A program made the position numbers and the translations under genes. Of a stretch of DNA of 64,000 nucleotides, positions 1 to 11,350 are shown piece after piece (the stretch's first letter is position 1; every line of letters starts with the position of its first letter). Under the pieces are notes generated by a model. The model saw only the letters and a program-made list of their open reading frames with translations. It ran no database searches and was not told the DNA's origin. The stretch spans positions 44,042,122 to 44,106,121 of the forward strand of contig CM063108.1 of assembly GCA_031841125.1 (NCBI GenBank). The letters are read 5' to 3'. The stretch comes from Acanthococcus lagerstroemiae (taxonomy: Eukaryota > Arthropoda > Insecta > Hemiptera > Eriococcidae).

Positions 1-1
1 G

Positions 2-598
2 TAGATATGACTGTGCCGGATGAAGGTGATTCTAATCAGGGTGGAACTAGTGTGCCTAGAATTCGAAGGACTAAAAGGTTTCATGATGAAGCTCAGACTG
101 CTGAGGTCATACTTTTTCAATTTGGGAAAAAGTGATGAACATAACAAGGAATTAAGGAAAAGTGCAAAAAAAATTTCAGAATTTTATGATGTCGATGCAT
201 CCAATGACATAACTGAAGAAGCAATTCAATTCAAGTATTTTTTGCAGAGTCAAAATCTTAAGAGTCCTCTTAAATCGGATCCCTTGAAACATTTCCAGCG
301 TATCACAAAAAATAATTTTATGTCCACCTTTCCAAACATAGGTATATATTGCTTATCAAATCTTCTCAACATTACCGGCCAGCAATTGTTCTGGGGAAAG
401 GAGTTTTTCAGCTTTGAAACGTATCAAAAATTACCTAAGGAATACGCTGAGTCAGATTAAAACTTCATATCTCTCATTGTTGCACATTGAGTCTAAATTG
501 ACCAAAGAATATGATTTTAATCAGGTTATTGATGTATTTGCCGCCAACAAAGCCAGAAAGAAATCTTTCTCGAGTGTTTTGCACCATATTTCAAAGTA
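2..598 (+). pseudogene. hAT-type transposase C-terminal remnant (ZMYM1-like)
   Basis: The plus strand encodes the C-terminal part of a domesticated-looking or transposon-borne hAT transposase of the kind annotated as zinc finger MYM-type protein 1-like. The hallmark is the hAT dimerisation segment: a Cys-Ser-Gly-Glu-Arg-Ser-Phe-Ser stretch followed by LKRIKNYLRNTLSQ, near bases 388-460, ending at a TAA at 596-598. The reading frame is broken at least twice: an in-frame stop near base 133 and a frameshift in the 340-390 region, after which the dimerisation segment continues in another frame. The N-terminal zinc finger and catalytic domain would lie upstream of the window. I read it as a dead transposon fragment in the 5' part of gene copy A's region, not a host gene. 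Confidence 0.7.
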
Positions 599-599
599 A

Positions 600-1439
600 A
601 AATACGGTTGGCCGTCTATCCCAATATGATTGGTGACTCTTTTCATTATTTGTTTTTGTATTATTATATTATTTCTCTATCATTTACTCGTGCATTCTTG
701 TTGAATTTTCATTACCTACTTATTACCAAACTTGTGATTTCGTTTATAACCAACAAGTGTTTCTTATTTTTATTCTCATCATATACCTAGACTTTCATTT
801 TCATTTGTTCAATAATTAGTATCATAAGTTTAATCTTTGGTCTCGCTATCTAGTTTTTGGTTCATCGATCATCAACGCTATTTTTTTGTAGTGTTTTATT
901 ATTCCTAATTCCTAATACGTGATCATATTATTCATATTTCAAGACTGATTAATCAACATAGAGAGGGAGAGAGAGAGAGAGAGAGAGAGAGAAAAAAAAA
1001 AGAATGAGGAAATTTCTTCGCACAAAAAATTTTGAGAAGTGGGGGGAAGGGGATTTCAACGTAAAAATTCTTAGGCACCGTCTTCCGTTTTGCCTACGAC
1101 GCCACAGAAGGTAAATCCGGCCCCGATACTAAGAAGTACGAATCGAAAAAGTATCAAGTGTAGAAGTTTTACATGATTTCTGACCAATAATAAATATTAT
1201 TATTCTGTAAACCCACACGAACGAGTTTTTATTTTGTACTGTAAAATGTCAGATACACTGATCTTTTGAGAAGATTTTGGTTCTTCACTGGACGAAAATC
1301 TTTTCAGGCTAACTTATACTGATCTTACACATCATATCTAATCATTAACCACACCCTTCTACGTTAATTTCCTTCATCGTGATCTCTTTTTTTTCGTCTC
1401 TTAAAAAAAAAAAAAAAGTATTTACTTTGACCATACGAA
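600..1439. other. non-coding, AT-rich; GA microsatellite
   Basis: No coding signal is seen. It contains a (GA)n tract at about 961-992 and a GC-richer stretch at about 1070-1125 that may be the 3' end of the hAT element just upstream. It lies on the 5' side of exon 5 of copy A, presumably intronic. Confidence 0.5.
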
Positions 1440-2355
1440 CTATTTTGAATCCAAACCAACTTTTTGTCAAACATTTATATTTTTGGGTCAACAAAACGCT
1501 ATATTTTACTTAAAAACGCTAAATCTTCCGTTGTGTTCATTTTTGGGAGGGGGAGGGTGAATCCATTCCAGTTTCCCCGGATCAGATCGCCACCTTTGAT
1601 TATGTATAGTTTAACATTGCAGATTCAGATGAGTATGCTGAAGCAGCTGGTTTTTCGAATTACTATCTGTAAATTACTTTTTATAATACATGATAAGAAA
1701 GACATTTACTTTAGTATTTTGCAAGTGGAACGCAGCACTTTTCACCAGAACCTCAAAGTAAAGTAAACGTGCCTCAATGTAAAAACAGGAGTCACATTTC
1801 TACATGCAGGCACGTTTACCAACTGACACAACGGAACTATGTACAAAGCGACACCAAGAATACCGGCAGATGCTGAGAATGGCCAATTAATGAACATCCT
1901 CGGCATTAGTCGGCCATTCTCAGCGTCCGTCGGTATTCTTGGTGTTGCTACATAGTTCCGTTGTGTCGGTTGGTAAACGTGCCTGCATGTAAAAATGTGA
2001 CTCATGTTTTTACATTGCTGAGGCACGTTTACTTTACATTGAGGTTCTGGTGAAAAGTGCTGCTTTCCACTTGCAAAATACTAAGGTAAATATCGTCCTT
2101 CTTATCATGTATTGTAAAAAGTAATTTACAAATAGTAATTCAGAAAACCAGCTGCTTCAGCATACTCATCTGACTCTGCAATGTTAAACTATACATAATC
2201 AAAGGTAGCGATCTGATGCGGGGAACTGGAATGGATTCACCCTCCCTCTCCCAAAAATGAACACAACGGAAGATCCAGTGTTTTTAAGTAAAATATAGCG
2301 TTTTTTGACCCAAAAGTATAAATGTTTGACAAAAAGTTGATTTGGATTCAAAATA
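1440..2355. repeat. long foldback (inverted repeat, ~445-bp arms)
   Basis: The arm at 1440-1884 is repeated in reverse complement at 1912-2355, separated by a 27-base spacer. Landmarks match in mirror order: the Phe-Glu-Ser-like start CTATTTTGAAT / ATTCAAAATAG, the G-rich GGGAGGGGGAGGG block, the CTTCAGCATACTCATC word, and a central AAGAATACCG / CGGTATTCTTGG pair. It sits immediately 5' of exon 5 of copy A. Part of the right arm (about 2149-2185) resembles intron 4 of copy C near 37445-37480, so it may be a local inverted duplication of intron sequence rather than a mobile element. Confidence 0.8.
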
Positions 2356-2540
2356 GCCCCCCCCCACATATGAAATGAGCAATAGCCAAAATTGCTATGA
2401 TAGTGAGTTCTGAATATACCAGTTGAGAATAACATCGAAACTCTTTACAGAATGCGATAGACTGACGTCCACTAGGTAGGTATTTATTTGCCTTAGATGA
2501 CAGTACAACCATGTTAAAATATAACTGTCTCCTCTTTCAG

Positions 2541-2646
2541 GTCGAAATATGGAACAAGCCATCAACAGACTTGGTCCATGTTCTGCCCAAGGATGTTCTA
2601 CCATCGAATTATGGAGGAACAGAAAGACCACTGGAAGAGTTGAGAG
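2541..2646 (+). CDS. CRAL-TRIO copy A, exon 5
   Basis: A 106-nt internal exon with acceptor CTCTTTCAG before it and donor GTATAT after it. It opens in phase 0 (V-E-I-W-N-K) and ends in phase 1 after L-E-E-L-R. It encodes the end of the SEC14-like lipid-binding domain, including the LPSNYGG-type motif that is a hallmark of the family. Length and phases are the same as in copies B and C. Exons 1-4 of this copy are not in the window. Confidence 0.85.
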
Positions 2647-2689
2647 GTATATTATATTAATCAGCCTTTAATTTATGTAGTTCTACAAT

Positions 2690-3660
2690 TTTTATGTACA
2701 CTTACGGAAAATATAAACTTCGTATATCGAATTACTCAACCCCTGCGGGTATAGGCCTCTCCAGCTTTTTTAGTATCTTTTTCGGTCTTGGGCTACTCTT
2801 CCCCACATTATGCCCGGTAATTTTCGTAATGTCATCACGCCATCTTGTACCTGATCTTCCTTTCCTTCTTGTCTTGTCGTAAGGTTTCCACTCGCTGATT
2901 ATTTTGTTCCATCTTGTCTCTTCTTGACGTGTGATATGTCCCTATTTTAATTTTTTGATCGCGTGTCTTATTTCTTTCATACCTGTTTTCTCTCTTATTT
3001 TTTTGTTTTTCGTTCTGTCTTCGATTCTTAGCTCTAGTATACTTCGTTCCATCCTTCTCACTGTAGTTGTTAACCTCATTTGCTTCTTCGTTAAGGCCCA
3101 CGTTTAGGCTCCATAGGTGAGGACTGGTAAAGTGCATCTCTCTAATATTTTCGTTTTTGCTTCAGTCTTCATTTTTCCTTTATGTATGTTTTTTAGAGTC
3201 CAGAGGCTTGCCCATGCTTTATTTATTCTTTTTTAGTTATCTCTTTATTTGCTCTGTCTTCAAATACGAGTGTGATTGTATTTGTCCCAAATAATCGAAT
3301 TCGGAAATTGTTTCTATTTCAGTTCCTTTTATTGTGAGTTCACATTCCCGTTCCCTATATTGGATAATAGTTTTGTTTTACATGTGTTCATTTCTAAGCT
3401 GACCTCTGCACTTACCTATTTCCTGCAGCATCTTTATATCATCGTATATCAGTACAACATCTTCCGCGAATCTAAGATGGTTCAGTTTTTCACCATTTAT
3501 CTGTATCCCTATATTTTCCCATTCCAGTTTTCTAAATATTTCCTCTAATACGCAATTAAATAGATTCGGTGACAGCGGATCTCCCTGCCTTATGCCCTTT
3601 TCTATTTTTATACGTGGCCCTGTGCTATCGAGTTTTTAGGATTCTGCACCTGCGTAGGGG
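2690..3660 (-). mobile_element. RTE-type retrotransposon 3' fragment
   Basis: On the minus strand, broken reading frames give RT palm pieces (RQGDPLSPNLFN and a degenerate active site read as FAEDVV instead of FADD) around 3440-3600. These are followed by the RTE C-terminal region (arginine-rich, RWRDDITKITGIMWGRVAQDR) down to about 2740. Several frameshifts and a disrupted catalytic motif show it is dead. It is 5'-truncated and lies at the start of intron 5 of copy A. Confidence 0.75.
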
Positions 3661-4744
3661 AGACCGGGGTTAGTTGTCACAATTTTTAGAACCTTCAAAA
3701 TTCTGAAAAAAACGATAGGACCGAAAATCTTTAAATCAGGCTCAAATTGTAGCTACAACCCTTGGCTGCAAAAACAGCGTATAAAAAAACAGAAATTTTT
3801 CATACAGTTGGCCCCAAACATTTTTAAGCGCTGATACTTTTTTTTTGTGACAACTTGCCACATATCTGGGTAAGTTGTCATATATGATGGAGTAAGTCTT
3901 GTGCTAAAAACGTGCTAAGAATGTGCTGAAAAGTCTTACGAACTTATGTTTGTACCATTTTCTAGAAACATGTAACAAAATTCGTATTAATTGACAATTT
4001 TTGTAATGGGACAACTTGCTCCGGATTAAGGGGGTTTAGAAAGTACAATTTTTGGGGGAGGATAAATGTAATTTTATTTTAGGTTTTAATGCACCCAAAG
4101 ATAGCCGAAGAAATTCTTCTTACCACACAGTATTTGATTTTTGCCAGTACAAAATATTACACTCGTGACAGTGAACTTCTTGTTTATAAAACGTGACTTT
4201 TTGCCAAATTTTGTGTTACCAAAACATCAAACCCCACAAATTAGGCCGGTTCCATAATCGCGAGGTCTATCAAGTATGGATGAAGTGTTTTTTTTTTTTT
4301 ACAAAAATGCAATTTTTATATAAATTTGCAAACTTATTCGAGCAAAACTTCTATTACTAACAGAGCCCCCCCCCCCCCAAAGTAGGTAAGTTTATTAGAA
4401 ATTTGAGCTTCATTGGTGGAAAACCCTTATCATAGCGTTCACTCAAAGCGCCACTAATTGAATTCACGTTTGTAGTTACCCCACTTCACCCTAAATTTTC
4501 AACTTGTTACCTGGCTCTGGAAAAGGGGGAGGAGAAGGTACATCGCCATACTTCATTAAAATTCCTTTAGACATTTTACTCTCCGTGATGCTTCCATAAT
4601 CTGTTTAAGATTATCTGTAAAACATTTTCGAACTTGTTTATGAGTTATTCCACGTTTTATAAAGTCTTTTTCAGGCTCTTAAAGCCTTTCAAGACTTTTT
4701 AAGACTCATTAAAATGAGTAGTAAGAATGAGTAATTTTCAGTTA
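3661..4744. other. intron 5 of copy A, AT-rich, no gene seen
   Basis: No coding or RNA gene signal. It has repeated ACAACTTG/GTTGTCA words (about 3670-4030) and homopolymer C and T tracts near 4290-4380. I see nothing functional. Confidence 0.5.
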
Positions 4745-5185
4745 TTTTAGTGACCCGCCTGACCAAGAACTCTGGTAGGGACGTACCAAAGAGTTTTTCC
4801 CTGTATGTGTACGTGGGGGGGGGGGGTAAAATTGTGAAAGTCCCAACTTAGTCAAATCAAAATTCCCAAATATCAAAGAAAGAAAGAAAGAAAGAAAGAA
4901 AGAAGAAAAAAAGAAAAAACTTTTGGCTTGTTGGATTTTTCTTTTTCCGACTGACTCAAGCCAAAATTCCCAATTATTAAAGTAAAAGAAGAAAAACCTT
5001 TCGACTTGTTGGGTGTTTCCCAACTTCTCAACTCAATTCCCAAGCATCAAAACAGAAAAAAGAAAAAAAAACTTTTGACTTGTTGAATTTTTCCAACTCG
5101 CCTGACTGAAATGGTAAATTTTCCCAACTACTGATTTAAAAATTCCCACGGGGGAGTCTCCCCCCATCGGTACGTCCCTGCTGAC
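4745..5185. repeat. interspersed repeat with GAAA tract and ~80-bp internal units
   Basis: The block is bounded by matching inverted ends (AGGGACGTACC at about 4777 and GGTACGTCCCT near 5171-5181). It contains a (GAAA)n run at about 4876-4905 and three approximate copies of an ~80-bp unit, each including ACTTGTTG followed by TTTCC. A related sequence in inverse orientation fills the insertion at 18865-19120 in copy B, so this is a repeat family. The long reading frame across it is low complexity and not a gene. Confidence 0.5.
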
Positions 5186-6516
5186 AGCTCTCATCTGTCA
5201 GCTTGTGAACTCAAGATGAAAATCAGAAAACTCGGACTAGTATAAGACTTCAGGGATTTATTTCCTAATTCCAGGTTCTTTAGTCTAGTTTAGAAGGGTT
5301 AATTTTTTTTACAATTCTCAGAAGAAAATTCATTATTTTTATTTCTATTCTAAAAAATGCTGCCTTTCGTTCGATTTTTCGGGGAATCTTTTTTTTAAAT
5401 AAAATTGGAGCACTTTCGGAGGACCCTTCTTCAAAATGAGGGCTTTTTGGGGAACTTGTGAAACCCTCAGATAACTTATGATAATTTACAGTTTTGGCCA
5501 GTTGCTGTGACGCAAAATGATGCAATCAGAAAAAGATAAGACACGTTATCAACCAAAATAAAAAAAACAAAAAACGCGGACTACTGAATGACAAGAAATT
5601 TCATTTTTTAGACGTATATTTTTAAAAAATGCTGCCTTTTAAAATTTTGGGGAAATTTTTAAATCAAACTCGAGCACTTTCGGGACTTCAAAATGAGGGC
5701 TTTTTGGGGAGCTTGTGAGACCACAAGACTCCCTGTAATAATTGAACGCAGTTCTGGCAAGTTATTATGATACGCAAATAAACCAGTCAGGAATGAATGA
5801 ACCACGAATTCCACCGAAATTTGGGTACTGGTGCGGGCCTTAAGGGATCTGGCTTCTGCTTTCTGGAGAAAATACTTTTTTAATTTTGAACAGTTGATTT
5901 TTTATAACATCCATCAAAAGTTATCGTTTTTACTTTTGTATTCTTTTATCGTAATAGCGTCCAAGATGAGGAAATTTCGGGTAACTTGGGAAACTTAGTG
6001 ACCGGTACATGCTCTTTCCATCTGTTTGCCTAGCTGCTCTCGGTTGGCAGACTGAGTCTATCTGTTCGTTACCAGACAATCATTCACGACAGAAAATTTC
6101 AGGCTGATAGGTCGGTTGCTGTCTGATTAACTGTATGTCTCATATTTTTCCAGTAAAGATTCAAAAGACTTTATAGAAGGTAGATGACGGCCTTGTCATT
6201 CATCTATAGAGTGTTTAGGCTGCATTCATTATATATTGCACTGTGCCTATTCAATTTATACGCTTCACTAGCCCAATACGATTATCAAGAGGTATCAGCT
6301 AGGTGCTAAGGTTTTAAGAAAACTATTTTTCAATACAAAATTCTAATAAGACTTCCGTTCTAGGTCATCTTCATTCGGACAATATTCTTCATCGATGTTT
6401 CAGTATACGTTGAAACGCTTATCTAAGCCATTAGCAGTAGCTATCAGGCCATACTTAACATTCGCAGTAAGAAAAAATATTCATAATATTTAATTTGTCT
6501 TAAACAATGTCCCTAG
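5186..6516. other. 3' part of intron 5, copy A; conserved among copies
   Basis: No gene seen. The stretch at about 5190-5530 is recognisably homologous to intron 5 of copy B (about 25880-26190) and copy C (about 48430-48790), and part of it is duplicated locally at about 5610-5780. This shows the introns were duplicated together with the exons. Confidence 0.6.
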
Positions 6517-6674
6517 ATGACTGGCACGAGTACTTGAAGCTGCACCGAGAATGGTTTCTGTCAATGGAAAGTGTGAAAGCTGATCTCAGTAAACTTCCGA
6601 AAGACCATAAAATGAGTACAGAAATATCCGAAATGGGTTTGAACGGATCGTTTCGCAAGATTTCTTTGGAATAA
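6517..6674 (+). CDS. CRAL-TRIO copy A, terminal exon 6
   Basis: The acceptor CCCTAG precedes a phase-1 exon that completes a GAT codon and reads D-W-H-E-Y-L-K-L-H-R-E-W, then a C-terminal tail ending in F-R-K-I-S-L-E before TAA at 6672-6674. Length (158 nt) is identical to exon 6 of copies B and C. The Trp codon TGG at 6522-6524 is the position that is TAG in copy C. No disruption is seen, so copy A may be functional, though four of its exons lie outside the window. Confidence 0.85.
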
Positions 6675-8030
6675 GAAGAAATTCGTCGGATGTACATTTT
6701 ATGTTCATCAGTTTTAGTAAAGAAGCAATGAAGTTGTATTAGCACAATAATTAAGCAAACTGGTGTTGAGTGTACCTGTGGGTACCATATTTGTAAGTTG
6801 AGGAAACTGCTTGCTCGTATGCGATTCGGAACAATATAAATGTATCAGAGCTGCCCTACCCCAATATACTGGTTATATCTTGTCTAAATACATACAAAAG
6901 TTCTCTAGAGCTTAAGAAATTACGGATGATCAAGAATAAAGAGAAATCTCATTGGCGGCAATCTTAAAAAAGGAAAAGCTTGGCAGTCTGACAAGTAGTA
7001 GGAAGCACTGAACACTTCAGTTTAGTCATTCATTTATTTATCCCTATTGAAACTATACAATAACCAGTTGCAAAGTTTTCGAAGACTCGAGGAAGTAAAA
7101 TATACGAACAAGCAAAATACTGTTTTTCTCCTGGGGAGGGGGGGGGGCAGGAATTCTTTGTCGATTACTACCAAGAAAAATACCAGATAGAATTCTACTT
7201 CACTTCTAGTAACTGAAATGGGTTATTTCCTACCTGCGGATTCGTTTCAAGACACAATGTTTCAGCTGAGCTATGCAGAGAAATACAGGATCACGATAAG
7301 CGAAGCCAGTGAAAATATTGGGGGAGAGTCGGGGAAAATGACACGGGCGGGTATAAAGGCATAATAGTCATTGTGTGAAACTAGAATAGTTAACCAAAAT
7401 GATTTGGCATAAAAAATAAGGTGAGTTGCATCTTCATATGTTACGCATGAGTGATAATAAGAGGAAAGCTAATAAGAAACTGGGTGACTCAAAAATGTAC
7501 CTAACTTATTGTGATAGTCATCATTTCTGTTTTCTATCTAATTTCACAAATTATTGGTTGATTTAATTCATCTAATTTTTCAATTGAAAATGTGTTCTTG
7601 TCTTTGACAGTCACGAGTAAATAGAATATATTTGTGGGCGAAATTGGACCCGAGAGTACTTTTTCATTTTAGCGCGCCAATATGCCAAAACATAGCCCAT
7701 TTTAGAGCGATGGATTTGAAGGACAATCTTCCCTTTCTCCAATAACCGTCAAAAATATAATTTTTTCATGGAAATCCTCCAAAAATTTGAAAATATTTTA
7801 CTCGCAAGTAAGTGTTTTTTATTGCTTCTTAGCGATCACCACCAAAAATCTACTCCCATCAAAAATCTTTGTACCGAGAGTCTGTATGTAAGAGTCGGGA
7901 ATACTAGTTTCTTCAACTTCTTTGGGGAAAAATTATCATAAATACATCGATTTATGATGGAAATTTTTTCAGAAATAAAATTCAAACCAAAAATATTAAT
8001 TTACAATAAATATCATGCGTACCTCAATTA
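6675..8030. other. A-B spacer, 3' UTR of copy A then nothing recognised
   Basis: The first ~270 bases are probably copy A's 3' UTR. The rest is AT-rich with a G tract near 7137-7148. No coding or RNA gene signal seen. Confidence 0.45.
6935..6940 (+). promoter_or_regulatory. candidate polyadenylation signal, copy A
   Basis: An AATAAA hexamer lies about 260 nt after the copy A stop codon. It is a plausible 3'-end signal, but such hexamers are common in AT-rich DNA. Confidence 0.35.
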
Positions 8031-8530
8031 TGATTGAAACGTGGTTTTCCAAAAGGGTTAAGTTACTTTTTAGCGATTTTGCGTTCAGAGTGCCATCTGG
8101 TAGAGAATTTCACGCCCGATCAAATGCCGTTTTTAAAAATATTAATGTTTTCCGAAGTTACAGAGCTTTGAAAAGTTACATGATTTTTTACCTCGCTGTA
8201 GAATTATCATTAAGGAGCTATGTGACGTGTAAGGAACCACAATGTGATGTGGCATAAGAAAAGAGCCTCAGCGTCCCGTTACCATTGAGAGACCCTTTTC
8301 TTGAATACGTTCTACGTAATAGCACTTTCATGTGGCAAAACGAGCTAAATCGTCGACTTTCCCCATTTTACGACCCGCTGGTAAGAAGTAGAAGCGTGTG
8401 GTTGTTTTCGTTCTTGTATTCAATTCAGCATGTCCAGGACATTGCTAAGGGTTAGTAGTTTTTTGCGTTTCCTGTGAAATACTTTTTTTTTTTTTGACTT
8501 AACCCCTTTTGGAAAACCATGTTTCAGTTA
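8031..8530. mobile_element. TIR-bounded MITE-like element
   Basis: The left end (8031-8066) and the reverse complement of the right end (about 8495-8530) share TGAAAC(G/A)TGGTTTTCCAAAAG followed by GGTTAAGT, about 34 bp with a few mismatches. The ~430-bp interior has no convincing gene. The 80-codon frame at 8015-8257 crosses the element boundary and is not supported. A TA at both edges is compatible with a Tc1/mariner-type MITE, but this is unproven. Confidence 0.55.
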
Positions 8531-10559
8531 TATCAAGTTGTTCAAAATTCATTTTTTGTAATCTTTCAAACTGTATATCTATGTCATTATATCTGATGCT
8601 CCCCTATATTTATTACTAAAATTGTCGGCCACTTATTAGTGCAGTCAAATTAAAGTAGAACATGACTAACATTTTTTTTCTCTTTCAAATTAATTACTTT
8701 ACGAAATGTGCTTCTGGATAATAGAAAAAAAGTCACCACTTGTTTGACCCATGTGTGTCCCCTGATGTGATGCAAAGCATCCAAAATCAGTATTCCATAT
8801 ATTTCTTAATGCTCTATGTAAAATTATCAACAAAATTATACCATATAAGGTTTGTTTTCCTGAACCATAGATCTGAAACAAAAAAACCTAAAACAGACCC
8901 TATATACCATCACACACTAATAAAGACCTTATGCCAGAAAACATAGAATTTTGACATGGACATGTTCAATGGCTCACCATGCAAAAGACAAAATTTCCAC
9001 AGAAAATCGTTACCATTGTGATGTAGTTCCGTATTCCTCTTTACGCAGTCATTCGTTTCCCCACGTTTCGACCAGCCGACACGGAGAACGCCGAGCGAAG
9101 CCGAGAATGGACAACTAGAAAATACATTGAAATGTGGGTAAGCGCGTTAAACGCGGTCGCCTGCACGCCTGGACAACGTATCTCTACTATATAAAAATGT
9201 CCTTCCATACATCAGTCTCAAACTCTTTCTTTATTCGACATGTCAACTACAGCGAACAGAAGGGATGCAAATTACACTACACAACACAGGGTATCCACAG
9301 AAATTGAAAAGTAAAAATGAAGTACTTTTTCAGGACCCTTTGCAGGACTTGAGCTGAAATATTTTCCATATTTTTCCCAGGTGTGCAAATCCTTTTATTT
9401 AGGTATTTATTATCTTTTTTTATTATTATTTCCAATTAACAAAAAGTCAACCGAGCGTGCTTTTGAAACATTCTCTTTCATTGTGTTGGATAATTATTAG
9501 TACCTACTGAAAATACTAATCTTTTACAGCGAACATTGATTTTTGAGGGGTGTGGTTTTAAAAATACGTATCAACAAAAATGAAGGACTTTTCAATTAAT
9601 TTTTTAAATTTCAACATTTTTCAGAACTTTTAGGATCTACTTTCAAAATTCAGGACTTTTCAGTACCTACCAGTAGACACCCTGCAATAGCATAGAAAAC
9701 AATGGGATGAAGTTATATGATTTTAGCTAAATTTTGAATGCTGAATACGATGGCGTTAACTATTTTTCTCAAGAACCTCTCGTTTTCCATTCGTATATTC
9801 AAAATTGAAATTGTATCCAATTTTTCTCGTTTTATTCCTTTTGTCGTTCACGAATAGCTACACTGATATTATAACAATACTGAACGCGCATAGTTGTTTG
9901 ATCACTGGTATCATCTTGATGATACTAGAATTCGCATTTCAGATGGGAGATGAGAAAAAAATATGAACTATAATACAAAAATTAACATCGGCATGAAATT
10001 CCTCATTGAAAATACTTATAGAATCATAATAATTATTCTCGTGTCATTTGGTTTTTACAAAATCTCAAATTATTGTGTAGTATTATAAAACCTCACCCAC
10101 CCATCCCCGGAATTTTTCAAGCCCTTTCCCAGGACCAGTACCAGAATTCTTCGATGGGGTTGTGTTTCATGGAGTGCGTCTTAATTAAAATTGATAAAAA
10201 TAAAAGACTGATTTGCGAGCGAAGTGAAGAAGGTTATTACATTTTTTCGTATAATTTCTATGAACATTTTCCATTTTTGATTTTCAAGGAAAATCTATCC
10301 CGAATACCCCACCCCAAAATGATGAGATATGCTCCTTCCCCCTCTTCTTATCTTCTTAGATACCACACTTTGAAACTTGTGTTTTTCTGTGTTAATTTTA
10401 GTATCATAAATGACTTTTGCATTCACCTTTCTACGCCTTTCATTGGCACATCGATGAATTGTGATAATGGCTGCGAAAAGGGGTTTCGAGGTCATTAAAA
10501 GCGATTTAGCTATCATCAGTTTGCATATAGTTTCAAGGTTATCCGATGCGCAAAATCCC
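8531..10559. other. A-B spacer, no gene seen
   Basis: AT-rich with scattered short frames of uneven composition. A GC-richer patch at about 9040-9180 holds words also seen near the centre of the 1440-2355 foldback. I cannot support a gene here. Confidence 0.4.
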
Positions 10560-10800
10560 ACTAGTTACCCGGGGAACTAAAAGGGAACAAGGGTAATCTG
10601 AGGGTAACCGAAGGTAACAAATGGGTAACTTTTCCGCCGCGGGTAACTGACTGCGTAGTATCCCGCAAGTTATACCCAGGTATCTAAAGGGGAACAAAGG
10701 TAATCTGAGGGTAACCTGAGGGTAACAAATGGGTAACTTTTCCGCGGGTAACTGGGTAAATAGAGGGTAACTGATTGCGCATCGGGTAAAGTACCTGGAA
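10560..10800. repeat. GGGTAAC-rich tandem repeat
   Basis: A unit of roughly 105 bp is present twice (starting near 10566 and near 10676), each containing several GGGTAAC / GGTAATC heptamers, the phrase AACAAATGGGTAACTTTTCCG, and a shared AGGGTAACTGA-type end. It looks like a degenerate minisatellite. Confidence 0.7.
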
Positions 10801-11106
10801 CTGGATGAGGCTCCAAAATTTTTATGAAAAGCAATAGAGAAGTCGTTTCTGAGGTTTAGAATGTTACTGAATTCATTTCTGGATTTCTGATAACTATTTG
10901 CCCCTAATTTGCAAATCGTGATATCTGGGGGCTCAAAAATACTTCAAAATTCAATATGAATGTAATTTTATAGGTTAATTAAAATCAGTTTCATTCTACG
11001 TTGAAAACAAAGGCATTTACGGATTAAGAAGGGAGATTGGTGGGTTGAACTCATCAATATAATATAGATATCATTTCACAAATTTTCGCAGCCACTAAAA
11101 TCAATT
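10801..11106. other. spacer, no feature seen
   Basis: AT-rich single-copy-looking sequence without coding signal. Confidence 0.4.
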
Positions 11107-11350
11107 TCAATCAGCCTCTTTGTAGAACATTCGAATGTGAAATGACTTTATTGTCGCTACAACATGAAAGCCAGCTCCGGGGTCTGCTACCACGATTATT
11201 CGTGGAGAAATCAAGACCGAGACCACAATGTGTAAACGTAGTAGTTGTAATTTGTAATACGCCTGATAAAACGTATTTGATGGGTTTTCTATACGTCTAT
11301 CGAGAAGGACCAGAAAATTGTCACCAGAACGCCACAATTTACTAGTCAGC
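11107..11350 (+). other. relic of the array's 5' flank without an exon 1
   Basis: This stretch aligns by eye, with many substitutions, to the 5' flank of copy B (about 13340-13560): GAAC(A/T)TTCGAATGT(A/G)AAATGACT, then CTACCACGA, then ATACACGTATTTGATGG-like and CAGAAAATTGT blocks in the same order. In copies B and C exon 1 follows within about 200-350 bases; here no exon 1 is found. It looks like a remnant of another duplication or a deleted copy between A and B. Confidence 0.6.

Noticed and set aside
4742..5023. 93-codon minus-strand frame
   Set aside because: Phe/Ser-rich low-complexity product of GAAA repeats.
8015..8257. 80-codon frame in the A-B spacer
   Set aside because: It crosses the end of a TIR element and shows no family similarity.
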